Notes: generated by a model not told the origin, from the sequence alone. Positions 1 to 8,201 are shown, numbered from the stretch's first letter. The stretch: DNA of 13,933 nt from JBKJZO01 sp046715235 (GCA_046715235.1 JBKJZO010000126.1:1-13933), one strand, 5' to 3'. Program-made: numbers and translations.

Positions 1-1350
1 CGCGTTCGCCACCAGGCGCTGCACGATCCGTTGTCCGGCCTCCCCAACCGGGTCGTGCTGAGCGACCGGCTGGCGTACGCGCTCAAAAGGGCCGGCCGCC
101 GTGACAGCGCGCTCGCGCTGCTCTTCATCGACCTGGACCACTTCAAGACGGTCAACGACAGCCTGGGGCACCGGGCCGGCGACCAGCTGCTCGTGCTGGT
201 CGCCGAGCGGCTCCGCCTGCTGGTCCGCTCCGGGGACAGCATCGCGCGCTTCGGCGGCGACGAGTTCATCATCCTGGTCGACGAGCTGAAGCGGGCGGAC
301 GGGGCCGCGGAGCTCGCCCGCCGGCTTGGTGAGTCACTCGACGAGTCATTCACCCTCGGGACCGACACCGTCTTCGTGACCGCATCGGTCGGCATCGTCG
401 TGGCCAACCGGGAGCAGACGACCGCCGAGGCCCTGCTGCGCGACGCCGACGCGGCCATGTACCTCGCCAAGGAGCACGGCCGGGCCCGTTACGAGTTCTT
501 CGACGCGGCGCTGCGCCGCACGGCGGTGGAGCGGATGCGCACCGAGACCTCGCTGCGCTGGGCCCTTGACCGCGACGAGTTCTTCGCGGCCTACCAGCCG
601 GTCGTGGACCTGGACGACGGACGGATGGTCGGCGTCGAGGCGCTCGCCCGCTGGCAGCACCCGGAGCGCGGACTGCTGCTCCCCGACGTGTTCATCCCGC
701 TTTGCGAGGACACGGCGCTGATCCTCCCGCTCGGCACGCTGATCCTGGAGCAGGCTTGCCAGCAGCTCGGCCACTGGACCCGCGACGGGATCGTCAAGCC
801 GGACCTGGGCATGAACGTCAATGTCTCGGCCCGTCAGCTGGCCGACCCGCGCTTCCCGGAGATCGTCGCTGCTGCGCTGGAGCAGGCCGGCATCGCCGCC
901 GACCGGATCGGCCTGGAAATCACCGAGACGAGCATCGTCGAGCCGGGCAACCGGGTGGCCGAGACGGTCGCGGCGCTGCAGTCCCTCGGTGTCCGTCTCG
1001 TCCTCGACGACTTCGGCACCGGCTACTCGTCTCTGAGCTATCTGCGGCGCTTCCCGCTGCACTCGATCAAGCTGGACCGCACCTTCGTCCACAACCTCAC
1101 GGAGAACCCAACGCAGCGCGCACTGGTCGGCGGGATCGTCTCGATCGCCCACGCACTTGGACTCCAGACAGTCATCGAGGGCGTGGAGACCGAGGCCCAG
1201 GCTGCGGCGGCCCACGAGCTGGGCTGTGCGCTGGCGCAAGGGTTCCTGTTCGCGCACGCGGAGCCGCCGGAAGTCATCGCCAAGTTGCTGATGGCAGCCA
1301 CGCCGCCATGGCAGGTCCCGTCGGTCACCGCTGGCGGCGACCCAGGATGA
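1..1350 (+). CDS. GGDEF-EAL cyclic-di-GMP cyclase/phosphodiesterase, 5'-truncated by the window edge
   Basis: The reading frame is open from base 1 and the first codons (HQALHDPLSGLPNR) are already the start of a GGDEF domain, so the true start and any N-terminal sensor lie to the left; the TTG at 31 is not the start. The GGDEF domain shows FIDLDHFKTVNDSLGH and an intact GGDEF signature at bases 253-267. An RSGD sequence at 226-237 sits exactly five residues before it, which is the product-inhibition I-site (RxxD). The EAL domain follows with EALAR (EAL at 637-645), NVSARQL, LEITET, DDFGTGYSSL (from 1006), IKLDRTF and EGVET, i.e. all usual metal- and substrate-binding motifs. Known family roles are c-di-GMP synthesis from two GTP by GGDEF and hydrolysis to pGpG by EAL; which activity dominates here cannot be read from sequence. 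It is convergent with the giant sensor kinase; the stop is TGA at 1348-1350. Confidence 0.95.
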   Translation, partial: RVRHQALHDPLSGLPNRVVLSDRLAYALKRAGRRDSALALLFIDLDHFKTVNDSLGHRAGDQLLVLVAERLRLLVRSGDSIARFGGDEFIILVDELKRADGAAELARRLGESLDESFTLGTDTVFVTASVGIVVANREQTTAEALLRDADAAMYLAKEHGRARYEFFDAALRRTAVERMRTETSLRWALDRDEFFAAYQPVVDLDDGRMVGVEALARWQHPERGLLLPDVFIPLCEDTALILPLGTLILEQACQQLGHWTRDGIVKPDLGMNVNVSARQLADPRFPEIVAAALEQAGIAADRIGLEITETSIVEPGNRVAETVAALQSLGVRLVLDDFGTGYSSLSYLRRFPLHSIKLDRTFVHNLTENPTQRALVGGIVSIAHALGLQTVIEGVETEAQAAAAHELGCALAQGFLFAHAEPPEVIAKLLMAATPPWQVPSVTAGGDPG

Positions 1351-1354
1351 GCAC

Positions 1355-1374
1355 GGCCGGGCGAGCCCGCGGCC
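1355..1374. terminator. Candidate hairpin between two convergent genes
   Basis: The 45-bp gap between the convergent stops holds GGCCGGGCGAGCCCGCGGCC. CGGG and CCCG can pair around a CGAG loop, with outer GGC/GCC pairs separated by a small bulge. There is no T-run on either side, so it is not a classic intrinsic terminator. Position between two converging genes is the main support; it could serve both strands or be chance in GC-rich DNA. Confidence 0.3.
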
Positions 1375-1395
1375 ACCTCCCACCCGAGGACAACA

Positions 1396-4300
1396 TCAGG
1401 AGGATGACGCTGCTCCTTCAGGAGGCTGGAGACCTGTCAGCCCAGGTCGCGCGGCCGGGGCCCCCTCAACCGCCTGCCGGACGGCGGCCAGCAGCGTCCC
1501 TGCGGTGAACGGCTTGGGCAGGAAGACCGCACCCGGCGGTAGCCGGCCGCCGCCGTTGGACACGTAGCCGGAGGTGAGCACGATCGCCACTCCGGGGCGG
1601 TCGGCCGCGATCCGGTTGGCGAGCTCCACGCCGTCCACGCCCCCCGGCATCATGATGTCGCTAACCAGCACGTCGATCGACGCGACCTGCTCGAGCCACA
1701 CCGCCAGCGCGGCGGCACCCGTGCCCGCCTCGAGGACCGTGTAGCCATCCTCGCGCAACGCGCGGACCACAATCCGGCGTACGGAGTCCTCGTCGTCCAC
1801 GGCCAGAACCGTCCCGCGCGCCGCGGCCGGCTTAGGCACTGGCCGTTGCAGGACAGCGGCCGCGACCTGGTCGGTCTCCGGCAGGTAGATCTCGAAGGTC
1901 GTACCGCTCCCGACGTCGCTCTCCACGAAGATCCGGCCTCCACTCTGCTCGACGATCGCGAAGACCGAGGCGAGCCCCAGTCCGGTCCCTCGTCCAAGGT
2001 CTTTGGTGGTGAAGAACGGTTCGAAGACCCGGGCCAGCGTCTCAGAGTCCATCCCGCTGCCATCGTCGCTGACAGCGAGCCGAACGTATGGCCCAGGGGA
2101 CAGCCGGCCGCTCGCCGACCGCCCCGGTTCGATGACCACGCGGCTGGTGGTGAGAGCGAGCGTGCCGCCGGACGGCATAGCGTCGCGCGCATTGAGGACC
2201 AGGTTGACGACGACCTGCTCGATCTGGCCGGCGTCGGCGCGGACATAGCCGAGGTCCGGCGCCAGGTCCGTCACCAGCCTGATGTCGGTGCCGATCAGCC
2301 GCCGCAGCATCCGCACCAGCTCGAGGACGACGGCGTTGAGATCCAGGATCTGCGGTAGGCCGACGTGGTGGCGGCTGAAGGCGAGCAGCTGTTGCGTCAG
2401 CTCGGACGCCCGCCCGCTCGCCCGCGCGATCTCCAGCGCGTCCTCCCGCAGCGGGCTGTCCTCGGGCAGGACGCTGAGCAGGGAGTGGTTGAAGCCGGAG
2501 ATGACGGTCAGCATGTTGTTGAAGTCGTGCGCGACGCCGCCGGCGAGCCGCCCGATCGCCTCCATCTTTTGCGCCTGCCGCAGCTCGAGCTCGAGGCGGC
2601 GCTGCTCCTCCTCCACCCGGCGTCGCTCGGTCACGTCGCGGCCGATGCCAAAGGACAGTTCCCGCCCCGGCTCTCCGATGAACGCCCACTCCAGCCAGCG
2701 GGCCGACCCGTCGCTGCAGACGAAGCGGTTGTCGACGCGGACCGGCACGTTGCCCTCGCGGACCAGCAGCAGGCGGCGCTCGGTCTCGGCGCGGTCGTCG
2801 GGATGGACGAACGACAGCAGCTCGCGCTCGGCCAGCTCGTCCTGGGAGTAGCCGATGACCCGCTCGAACGACGGGTTGACCCGCTTGAGGTAGCCGTCGA
2901 AGCCGACCGTCGCGATCACGTCGTCTGACAGGGCGAAGTGCCGTGCCAGCTCCTCCTCGCTCTCGCGCCGCGCCTCTTCCGCCGTACGGCGGTCGTTTAC
3001 CTCGCGGTCGAGGTCGGCGTAGAGCTCCGCGTTCTCCAGCGAGATGGCCGCCTGCGCCACCAGCACGTCGAGCACCTGCTGGAGCGCGGGGGTGAAGGCG
3101 TGCGTCGCGAGGGTGTTCTCCAGATAGAGAACGCCGACCAGCTCGCTGCGGTGCAGCACCGGCAGGCAGAGCACCGACCTCGACCCGGCGCGGGCCAGGT
3201 AGGGGTCGGAGCGGAACTGCCCGGCCTGCCGCGTGTCATCGATCAGTACCGGCTCGTGCAGGCGGCGTACCGAGTCGAGGATCGACCGCGGCAGCGCGCT
3301 GTCGCGGCTGGCGTGCCGCTTCAGTCGCACCGTCACTTGCTCGTCCCGGGCGACCGCCTCCGCGAGCTGCACCAGCTTGTCGCCCCTCGGCCGCAGTAAC
3401 ACCCCACGGTCGGCGCCGGCCGCCTCCAGCAGGATGCGCATGACCGTCTGGAGCAGCTGGTCGATCATGATCTCGCTGGAGATCGCCTGCGACGCCTTGG
3501 CGACCATGAGGCTGTCGAGCCGCTCGGCCACTCCGCCGCGGGCGTCGCCGGCCACCTCCGGCTGCCGGCGCAGCGCGGGATGCCGGGCCTCGAGCTGGCT
3601 CACCTTCCCGACCGCTCCCCACCGCGCATACGTGGCGTGCGCCCGGCGTAGGTAGTCGTGGGCGACGGCGTCGAGACCGGCGGCGGCGCTGCAGTGCGAC
3701 GCCAGCTCATAGCCGATCGCCTCGAAGTAGACGAAGCCGGTGTCGTTTGCCGAGCGGACCGCCTGTTCGTAGAGCCGCAGCGCGTCGAGCGGCCGGCCCT
3801 CGATCCGCGCAAGCTCGGCCTCCACCAACCGGCAGGGGTGGGCGAAGTTCTCCGGGCAGTCCTTGGCCCACTGCTCGAGCCTGCCGTGCACCGCACGCAC
3901 CCGGTCCACAACCGCCGGTTGGTCGGCGACCGGTGTGTCGGCGTACGCCGCAGTCAGGGTCAGCGCCGCGAAGGTGTGGTGCGTCGTCTCGTTGACCGAC
4001 CCGACGAACATCGGCAGCCAGTGAGCCGCCCGCTCCGCCGCTGCCTGCGCCCCGGCGATGTCGCGCAGGACGAACAGCGCCAGCTGCTTGAGCACCTCGC
4101 AGTGCCCGATAAACGTGCGTACGCCGGACCGCGCGATGATCCCGAGACTCTCCGCCTCGTCGAAGGTCGCGTCCTCGAACGAACCCACGGCCTCGGTGCG
4201 CCCGCTGAGGCAGGCGACGAACTGCTCGTGGTACCGGATGCACTCGAAGATCATGTCGTTGTGGCTCGCCCGGGCGAAGCTGCGGTAGCCGCGGCACAGC

Positions 4301-7300
4301 TCGAGGACGTCGTCGAGCGGATCGCTGCGCGCGACGGCGTTGGACATGGTCAGCGCGATGGCATACCCGGCGAACACGAAGTCGCCGGTCTCGACGCAGA
4401 GGGCGAAGGACTGCTCCTGCATCGGCCGGCTGGTGGCGAGGTGCCGGCGCCATGGATTCACATAGGCAGCGTGGGTGTGCAGCAGCGCGCCGCGGATCCG
4501 CCGGTCGTCGAACCGCTCGTTGAGCGCCAGCGCCAGCTCGGCGAACTCGAAGCCGGTTGCGACGTCGCCTTCGGTGACCTGCAGCGCGCCGTAGTTGAGG
4601 AAGATCCTGCAGGCGTCCGGGGTGACGCCATGGGTCAGGCACGCCTGCAGCCCCATCTCAGTGATCACCGCGAACAGCTCGGGCTGGGTTGCGTATGCGC
4701 AGTGAATGGCGTCGGCCAGCAGCAGGATCACCATTGACCGGCCAGCGTCCTCGATGACCGGCGCGTCGATCAGGTCGCGGACCTCCCGGCCGGCGAGTGC
4801 GGTGCGGATGTGCGCGCGCAGCTGTGCCTGGGTCCGGCTCATCGCCTCGTCGGTGTGCGGCAGCTCGATGCCGAAGATCCGCAGGCCGTCCGCCACTACC
4901 CCGATCGCCTCGTCGTAGCGACCGGACAGCTGGTAGAGCCGGGCCCGCAGACAGAGCACCCGGGCCCGGTCGGAGTCCGATGAGGCGGCCGCGAGGATGA
5001 CGTCGAAGAGCTCATCGGCGCGCTCGAAGTTGCCCGAGAGGTATTCGGACTCGGAGAGCTCCAGGTAGAGCAGGAACGTCCCGGCCGGGTCCCGGTCCCA
5101 GACGTCCTCGGGCAGCAACGCGGTGGCCTGCGCGAGGTAGTTGCGAGCCGACCCATAGGCGCCGGACGCGCGCGCCTGCCGGCCGGCGACGACGTTGAGC
5201 CGGCTGACCACCGCCCGCTCCTCGGGGCTGGTCACCAGCTCCAGCCCCAGGTTGAGCTGGTTGGTCACGTCGAAGACGCTCTCGTCGGCCAGGTCGTCGG
5301 TGCGGTCGCCGAGGAGCAGCCGGCCGATCCGCAGGTGCTCGCGGGAGTGGCGTTCGGGCGGGAGCAGCGCGTAGGCGGCCTCGTGGATCCGGGCATGGGC
5401 GAAGACGTAGCTGTCCTTGACTTGCAAGACGAGTCCCGTGCGTAGCGCGTCGCGCATGACCAGGTCGGTGTCGCGCTCGGACACGCCGAGCAGCCGAGCC
5501 AGCTGGGCGGCGTCGCCGGCACTGCCCATGCAGGCCAGCAGCCCCACCGCCTCACGGCTCGCCGTCGGCAGCCAGCTCAGCCGGCCGACCACCAGGTCGA
5601 CGACGCTGTCCGCAAACCCCCTGGCCTGGATCTGATCGAGATCCCACTCCCAGCCGCGGCGGTCGCGATCGAAGCTCAGCAGCCCGTCGTCCGCCAGCGC
5701 GGTCAGGAACTGCACGCCGAAGAGCGGGTTGCCCGCACTCTTCGCGTGCACGAGCGTCGCGAGCGGCCGGGTCTGCTCGAGGTCCGCCTGCAGCGCGTGC
5801 GCGACCAGCTCGCCCATCGCCTCGATAGACAGGGGCTCAAGGACGATCTCGCGCACGACCACGTCGGAGCGGCGGATCGCCTCCAGGGTCTGCTCTACGG
5901 CGGGTGGTGCCGCCTCGCCGATCCGCGAGGTGCCGATGACAAGCACGTGACGCAGGTCGGGGTGCGTCACGAAGTGCGCCAGCAGCTCGAGACTCGCGAC
6001 GTCCATCCACTGCACGTCGTCGAGGTAGACCACCAGCGGCCGCTCAGCGCTCGCGAACACCGCCATGCATCGCCGGAAGACGGCAAGGAACCGGTTGTGC
6101 GTTTCCTGCGGGAGCACGGCTATGACCGGCGGCTGCTCACCGATCAGCCGCCCGAGCTCGGGGACCAGGTCGCCGACCAGCCGGCCGTGTGAACCCACCG
6201 CGGCGAGCACCGCCTCACGGGCAAGCTGCACGTCGTCGTCGGTGCCGCTGAGGATGTGCCGCAGGACGCTCCCGACGATCTGGGTCACCAGCTGGTGGGG
6301 CACGTCACGACGCTGCGCGTCGAACGAACCAGCAGCGAAGAGCACGCCGGTGGGCAACGCCGCCCGCACCTCGGCGACGAGCGCCGACTTCCCGATACCG
6401 GCGTGCCCGGACACCAGCACCAGCTCCGGGGTCGCCCGCCGCGAGACGCGCTCAAAGGCGTCGAGTGCCTCCGCGACGTCCCGGTCGCGGCCGTAGAGCC
6501 ACTGCGGCAGGACGAGGCGGTCGGGGGTGTCGTCAAGCGCCAGCGGGAACGGATCGACCCGCGCCGCAGCTAGCCAGCGGGTGAGGCAGCGGTCGAGGTC
6601 GGCCTCCAGCCCCGCTGCGGTCTGGTAGCGCTCCTCGGCGTTCTTGGCGAGCAGGCGCATCACGATGGCGGAGATCTGCTCGGGAATCCCATCGGCTCGC
6701 TGTGCGGGCGGCCGCGGCCGGCGCGCCACGTGGGAGTGCACCCACTCCACCTCGTCGGCGGCGTCGAAGGGCAGCGCGTCGGTCAGCAGCTGGTAGAGCG
6801 TCACCCCGAGCGAGTAGAGGTCGCTCCGCGAGTCGACGGCGCGGTTCATCCGCCCGCTCTGCTCTGGCGCCATGTAGGGAAGACTGCCGGGCATCGGTCC
6901 GCCGCCATCGCTTGGCGGTGACTCCCCCGCCTGTCGGCTGGCGAGTCCGAAGCCGGTCAGGACGGCCGTCCCGGCAAGCATGTCGACCAGCACGTTGGCC
7001 GGCCTGATGTCCTTGTGCACCAGCCCGCGCTGGTGGGCCCGACCGAGCGCCCCGGCGACGGCGCGAGCTACCCGCAGAAACTGGCTCGTTCCGAGCGGCC
7101 GGGGCACCTGCTCGAGGAGTACGCCGCCGGGATCGTCGAGGACGAGGACCAGGTTGTCGCCGTTCCGGGTCAGGGCAAGTGGCTGCGCGGCCCAGCCGAT
7201 GTCCAGCTCGGTCCGCAGCTCGAACTCGTGCCGCAGCGTGCGGGCGTGGAACCCCGACAGCCGCTCTCCGGAGGGGACGACCAGAAGCACCGGCCGGGAA

Positions 7301-7440
7301 CCCTGCGTGGCACGCGCCAGGACCAGCTCGCCGTCGTCCCTCAGCACCTCGGACAAGGTGTATGGCGTCAGCGCGCCACGCGATCGCAGCTCGTCGAGCC
7401 GCGGCAGCGCGGGGTCGTGTCCAGGCCAGGCCGGCACCAA
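1396..7440 (-). CDS. Giant hybrid sensor: Ser/Thr-kinase-like, AAA ATPase, TPR-like, GAF, PAS, histidine kinase and receiver
   Basis: A 2014-residue protein. Domains in order: protein-kinase-like (about 25-290; HKDIRPAN at 142-149, YMAPEQSGRMNR, DLYSLGVTLYQLL); AAA/COG3899-type ATPase from about 314 (Walker A GHAGIGKS 345-352, Walker B LDD 473-475); long helical TPR-like region (about 720-1290); GAF (about 1325-1475); PAS (about 1500-1605); dimerisation/phosphoacceptor helix with H1638 in GVAHDFNN; HATPase with N-box N1750, DDGSG at 1792-1796 and GTGLGL; receiver with acidic pair D1882/D1883, phosphoacceptor D1928 (SDIMMPG) and K1976 (LPKPF). The two-component part looks fully active. The kinase-like part has Val near 54 where the VAIK lysine is expected and Gly163 in place of the DFG Asp, so it may be a pseudokinase. 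The matching known class is the trifunctional Ser/Thr-kinase/ATP-binding/histidine-kinase proteins. No membrane segment is seen, so it is probably cytosolic. The start is TTG at 7440 or GTG at 7437; an in-frame stop lies just upstream and no good Shine-Dalgarno is visible. No separate response-regulator gene is adjacent. Signal and output are unknown. Confidence 0.93.
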   Translation of the reverse strand: MVPAWPGHDPALPRLDELRSRGALTPYTLSEVLRDDGELVLARATQGSRPVLLVVPSGERLSGFHARTLRHEFELRTELDIGWAAQPLALTRNGDNLVLVLDDPGGVLLEQVPRPLGTSQFLRVARAVAGALGRAHQRGLVHKDIRPANVLVDMLAGTAVLTGFGLASRQAGESPPSDGGGPMPGSLPYMAPEQSGRMNRAVDSRSDLYSLGVTLYQLLTDALPFDAADEVEWVHSHVARRPRPPAQRADGIPEQISAIVMRLLAKNAEERYQTAAGLEADLDRCLTRWLAAARVDPFPLALDDTPDRLVLPQWLYGRDRDVAEALDAFERVSRRATPELVLVSGHAGIGKSALVAEVRAALPTGVLFAAGSFDAQRRDVPHQLVTQIVGSVLRHILSGTDDDVQLAREAVLAAVGSHGRLVGDLVPELGRLIGEQPPVIAVLPQETHNRFLAVFRRCMAVFASAERPLVVYLDDVQWMDVASLELLAHFVTHPDLRHVLVIGTSRIGEAAPPAVEQTLEAIRRSDVVVREIVLEPLSIEAMGELVAHALQADLEQTRPLATLVHAKSAGNPLFGVQFLTALADDGLLSFDRDRRGWEWDLDQIQARGFADSVVDLVVGRLSWLPTASREAVGLLACMGSAGDAAQLARLLGVSERDTDLVMRDALRTGLVLQVKDSYVFAHARIHEAAYALLPPERHSREHLRIGRLLLGDRTDDLADESVFDVTNQLNLGLELVTSPEERAVVSRLNVVAGRQARASGAYGSARNYLAQATALLPEDVWDRDPAGTFLLYLELSESEYLSGNFERADELFDVILAAASSDSDRARVLCLRARLYQLSGRYDEAIGVVADGLRIFGIELPHTDEAMSRTQAQLRAHIRTALAGREVRDLIDAPVIEDAGRSMVILLLADAIHCAYATQPELFAVITEMGLQACLTHGVTPDACRIFLNYGALQVTEGDVATGFEFAELALALNERFDDRRIRGALLHTHAAYVNPWRRHLATSRPMQEQSFALCVETGDFVFAGYAIALTMSNAVARSDPLDDVLELCRGYRSFARASHNDMIFECIRYHEQFVACLSGRTEAVGSFEDATFDEAESLGIIARSGVRTFIGHCEVLKQLALFVLRDIAGAQAAAERAAHWLPMFVGSVNETTHHTFAALTLTAAYADTPVADQPAVVDRVRAVHGRLEQWAKDCPENFAHPCRLVEAELARIEGRPLDALRLYEQAVRSANDTGFVYFEAIGYELASHCSAAAGLDAVAHDYLRRAHATYARWGAVGKVSQLEARHPALRRQPEVAGDARGGVAERLDSLMVAKASQAISSEIMIDQLLQTVMRILLEAAGADRGVLLRPRGDKLVQLAEAVARDEQVTVRLKRHASRDSALPRSILDSVRRLHEPVLIDDTRQAGQFRSDPYLARAGSRSVLCLPVLHRSELVGVLYLENTLATHAFTPALQQVLDVLVAQAAISLENAELYADLDREVNDRRTAEEARRESEEELARHFALSDDVIATVGFDGYLKRVNPSFERVIGYSQDELAERELLSFVHPDDRAETERRLLLVREGNVPVRVDNRFVCSDGSARWLEWAFIGEPGRELSFGIGRDVTERRRVEEEQRRLELELRQAQKMEAIGRLAGGVAHDFNNMLTVISGFNHSLLSVLPEDSPLREDALEIARASGRASELTQQLLAFSRHHVGLPQILDLNAVVLELVRMLRRLIGTDIRLVTDLAPDLGYVRADAGQIEQVVVNLVLNARDAMPSGGTLALTTSRVVIEPGRSASGRLSPGPYVRLAVSDDGSGMDSETLARVFEPFFTTKDLGRGTGLGLASVFAIVEQSGGRIFVESDVGSGTTFEIYLPETDQVAAAVLQRPVPKPAAARGTVLAVDDEDSVRRIVVRALREDGYTVLEAGTGAAALAVWLEQVASIDVLVSDIMMPGGVDGVELANRIAADRPGVAIVLTSGYVSNGGGRLPPGAVFLPKPFTAGTLLAAVRQAVEGAPAARPGLTGLQPPEGAASSS

Positions 7441-7478
7441 CTCACAGTGGCACGGGCCACGCGGAAGGGGAAGTGCCG

Positions 7479-7502
7479 CGTTGACTCACCGAAAATGCGC
7501 GC
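7479..7502 (+). repeat. Left terminal inverted repeat of the IS relic
   Basis: Begins CGTTGACT and ends GCGCGC (with GT overlap at the inner edge). Compared base by base with the reverse complement of 8138-8161, about 19 of 24 positions agree, including the first eight and last six. The outermost base of the element could differ by one or two because no target duplication is clear. Confidence 0.75.
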
Positions 7503-7564
7503 GTGGAGCGCGCCTGCGACGTCACCGCACGGGCTGGCTGTAGGCCCCGGTTCTGGGACTGACG

Positions 7565-8130
7565 ATGAGAAAGCGGCAGGCGGTGACGAAGACGATCGCG
7601 GCGCGCTATCGGCGGGCGAACCGCGTGGACAAGGGCAAGATCCTCGACGAGTTGTGCGCGACGACAGGGTCGCATCGCAGCCATGCGCGCAAGGCGCCCG
7701 GCGTCACACCAAGCCGGTTCGTTGCGGTTCTCGGTCGACCCGGTCGCGATGTCCGTCACCGAACCCGGGCACTGCGTCGTCCCACTGCCCCCAGTGCGCA
7801 ACAAGGCCCGCAAGTGGGTCGTCGCGGCCCTCGAACGGGATCTGGGTGTTGCAGTCGCACCTGACGAACTACTTCCTAGCCCAGCAACACTCGTTTCGAA
7901 GACCCGAGACGGCGCGAAAGTCACCAAGAAGTACGACCGGCCGACCACGCCGCACCAGCGCGCCGACCGGCACGCCGAGGTCAGCGCCGAAGACAAGGCG
8001 ATCATGAAGGATGTCCACGCCGGCCTGATCCCAGCCGCGATCCAACGGCAGCTCCAAGCCCTCACCGCAGAGCTGCTCACCCTGACCACGAGCAAGGCCG
8101 CGGCCGCCCGCAGGCCCGGAGTTCAGGGCA
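7565..8130 (+). pseudogene. Broken DDE/integrase-core transposase with deletions, frameshifts and an inverted internal segment
   Basis: Pieces of one actinobacterial transposase occur in the expected order but in different frames. N-terminus from ATG 7565: AVTKTIAARYRRAN, DELCATTGSHRSHARKA. Then RHTKP at 7702-7716 in another frame, then a segment at about 7721-7793 that codes on the opposite strand (WGQWDDAVPGF and VTDIATGSTENR). Next comes VRNKARKWVVAALE from 7794 forward, IWVLQSHLTNYFLAQQ at about 7841-7890 in a shifted frame, and finally LVSKTRDGAKVTKKYD, TPHQRA and IPAAIQRQLQALTAELLTLTTSK to about 8100. Most of the catalytic core between RKWVVAALE and IWVLQSHL, with its DDE residues, is missing. 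Assignment rests on recalled family sequence. No functional product is expected; any trans-mobilisation would need an intact copy elsewhere. Confidence 0.8.
7721..7793 (-). other. Inverted internal segment of the transposase relic
   Basis: On the minus strand, 7793 down to 7761 reads WGQWDDAVPGF, and from 7759 down to 7724 reads VTDIATGSTENR. Both are normal internal transposase motifs that should precede VRNKARKW, which starts at 7794 on the plus strand. Flipping this block restores HTKP, QWDDAVPGF, VTDIATG, NKARKW in order. GTTGCG at 7721-7726 and CGCAAC at 7797-7802 form a 6-bp inverted repeat at the breakpoints. About 20 codons between the two motifs in the flipped block are also lost. 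Confidence 0.75.
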
Positions 8131-8137
8131 ACACGAA

Positions 8138-8161
8138 GCGCGCTTTTCGAGTCAGTCAACG
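8138..8161 (-). repeat. Right terminal inverted repeat of the IS relic
   Basis: The plus strand reads GCGCGCTTTTCGAG then TCAGTCAACG; its reverse complement starts CGTTGACT and ends GCGCGC, matching the left repeat at about 19 of 24 positions. It lies about 40 bp beyond the last recognisable transposase codons, as expected for an IS end. Confidence 0.75.
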
Positions 8162-8201
8162 ACGCTGGCGACGCGCATCTTGACGTGAGTCACCAGGGCC
8201 C

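Larger units (their letters stand above)
7479..8161 (+). mobile_element. Degenerate insertion sequence relic with terminal inverted repeats
   Basis: This 683-bp unit is bounded by imperfect 24-bp inverted repeats and filled with pieces of one DDE/integrase-core transposase. At about half the length expected for such an element, with multiple frame changes, it cannot encode a working transposase. It separates the divergent giant kinase gene from the ABC importer operon and lies 38 bp from the kinase start and 93 bp from the importer start. No convincing target-site duplication is visible outside the repeats. The bases between the left repeat and the relic start (7503-7564) hold no recognisable gene. 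The IS family name is left open because it cannot be settled without a database comparison. Confidence 0.8.

Noticed and set aside
346..1383. Long minus-strand open frame opposite the GGDEF-EAL gene
   Set aside because: The plus strand carries unmistakable GGDEF and EAL motifs; the opposite frame shows no recognisable domain and is a GC-rich shadow.
1398..1508. AGGAGG directly followed by ATG at 1404 on the plus strand, looking like a small gene start
   Set aside because: The spacing to ATG is zero, and the 34-codon product overlaps the 3' end of the convergent kinase gene and resembles nothing.
3658..4737. 359-codon plus-strand open frame inside the giant kinase gene
   Set aside because: It lies opposite the TPR-like region of a continuous 2014-codon frame, has low-complexity composition and no recognisable domain.
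7015..8007. 330-codon plus-strand open frame crossing from the kinase gene into the IS
   Set aside because: Its first half is antisense to the kinase domain; only the parts reading RHTKP and IWVLQSHLTNYFLAQQ are meaningful, and those belong to the transposase relic.
7442..8095. 217-codon minus-strand open frame across the IS
   Set aside because: The only recognisable part, VTDIATGSTENR, is explained by the inverted transposase segment; the rest is antisense to relic coding pieces.
7470..8170. Target-site duplication flanking the IS relic
   Set aside because: The bases outside the two repeats (GTGCCG on the left, ACGCTG on the right) do not match; only a CG dinucleotide could be shared, which is not meaningful.
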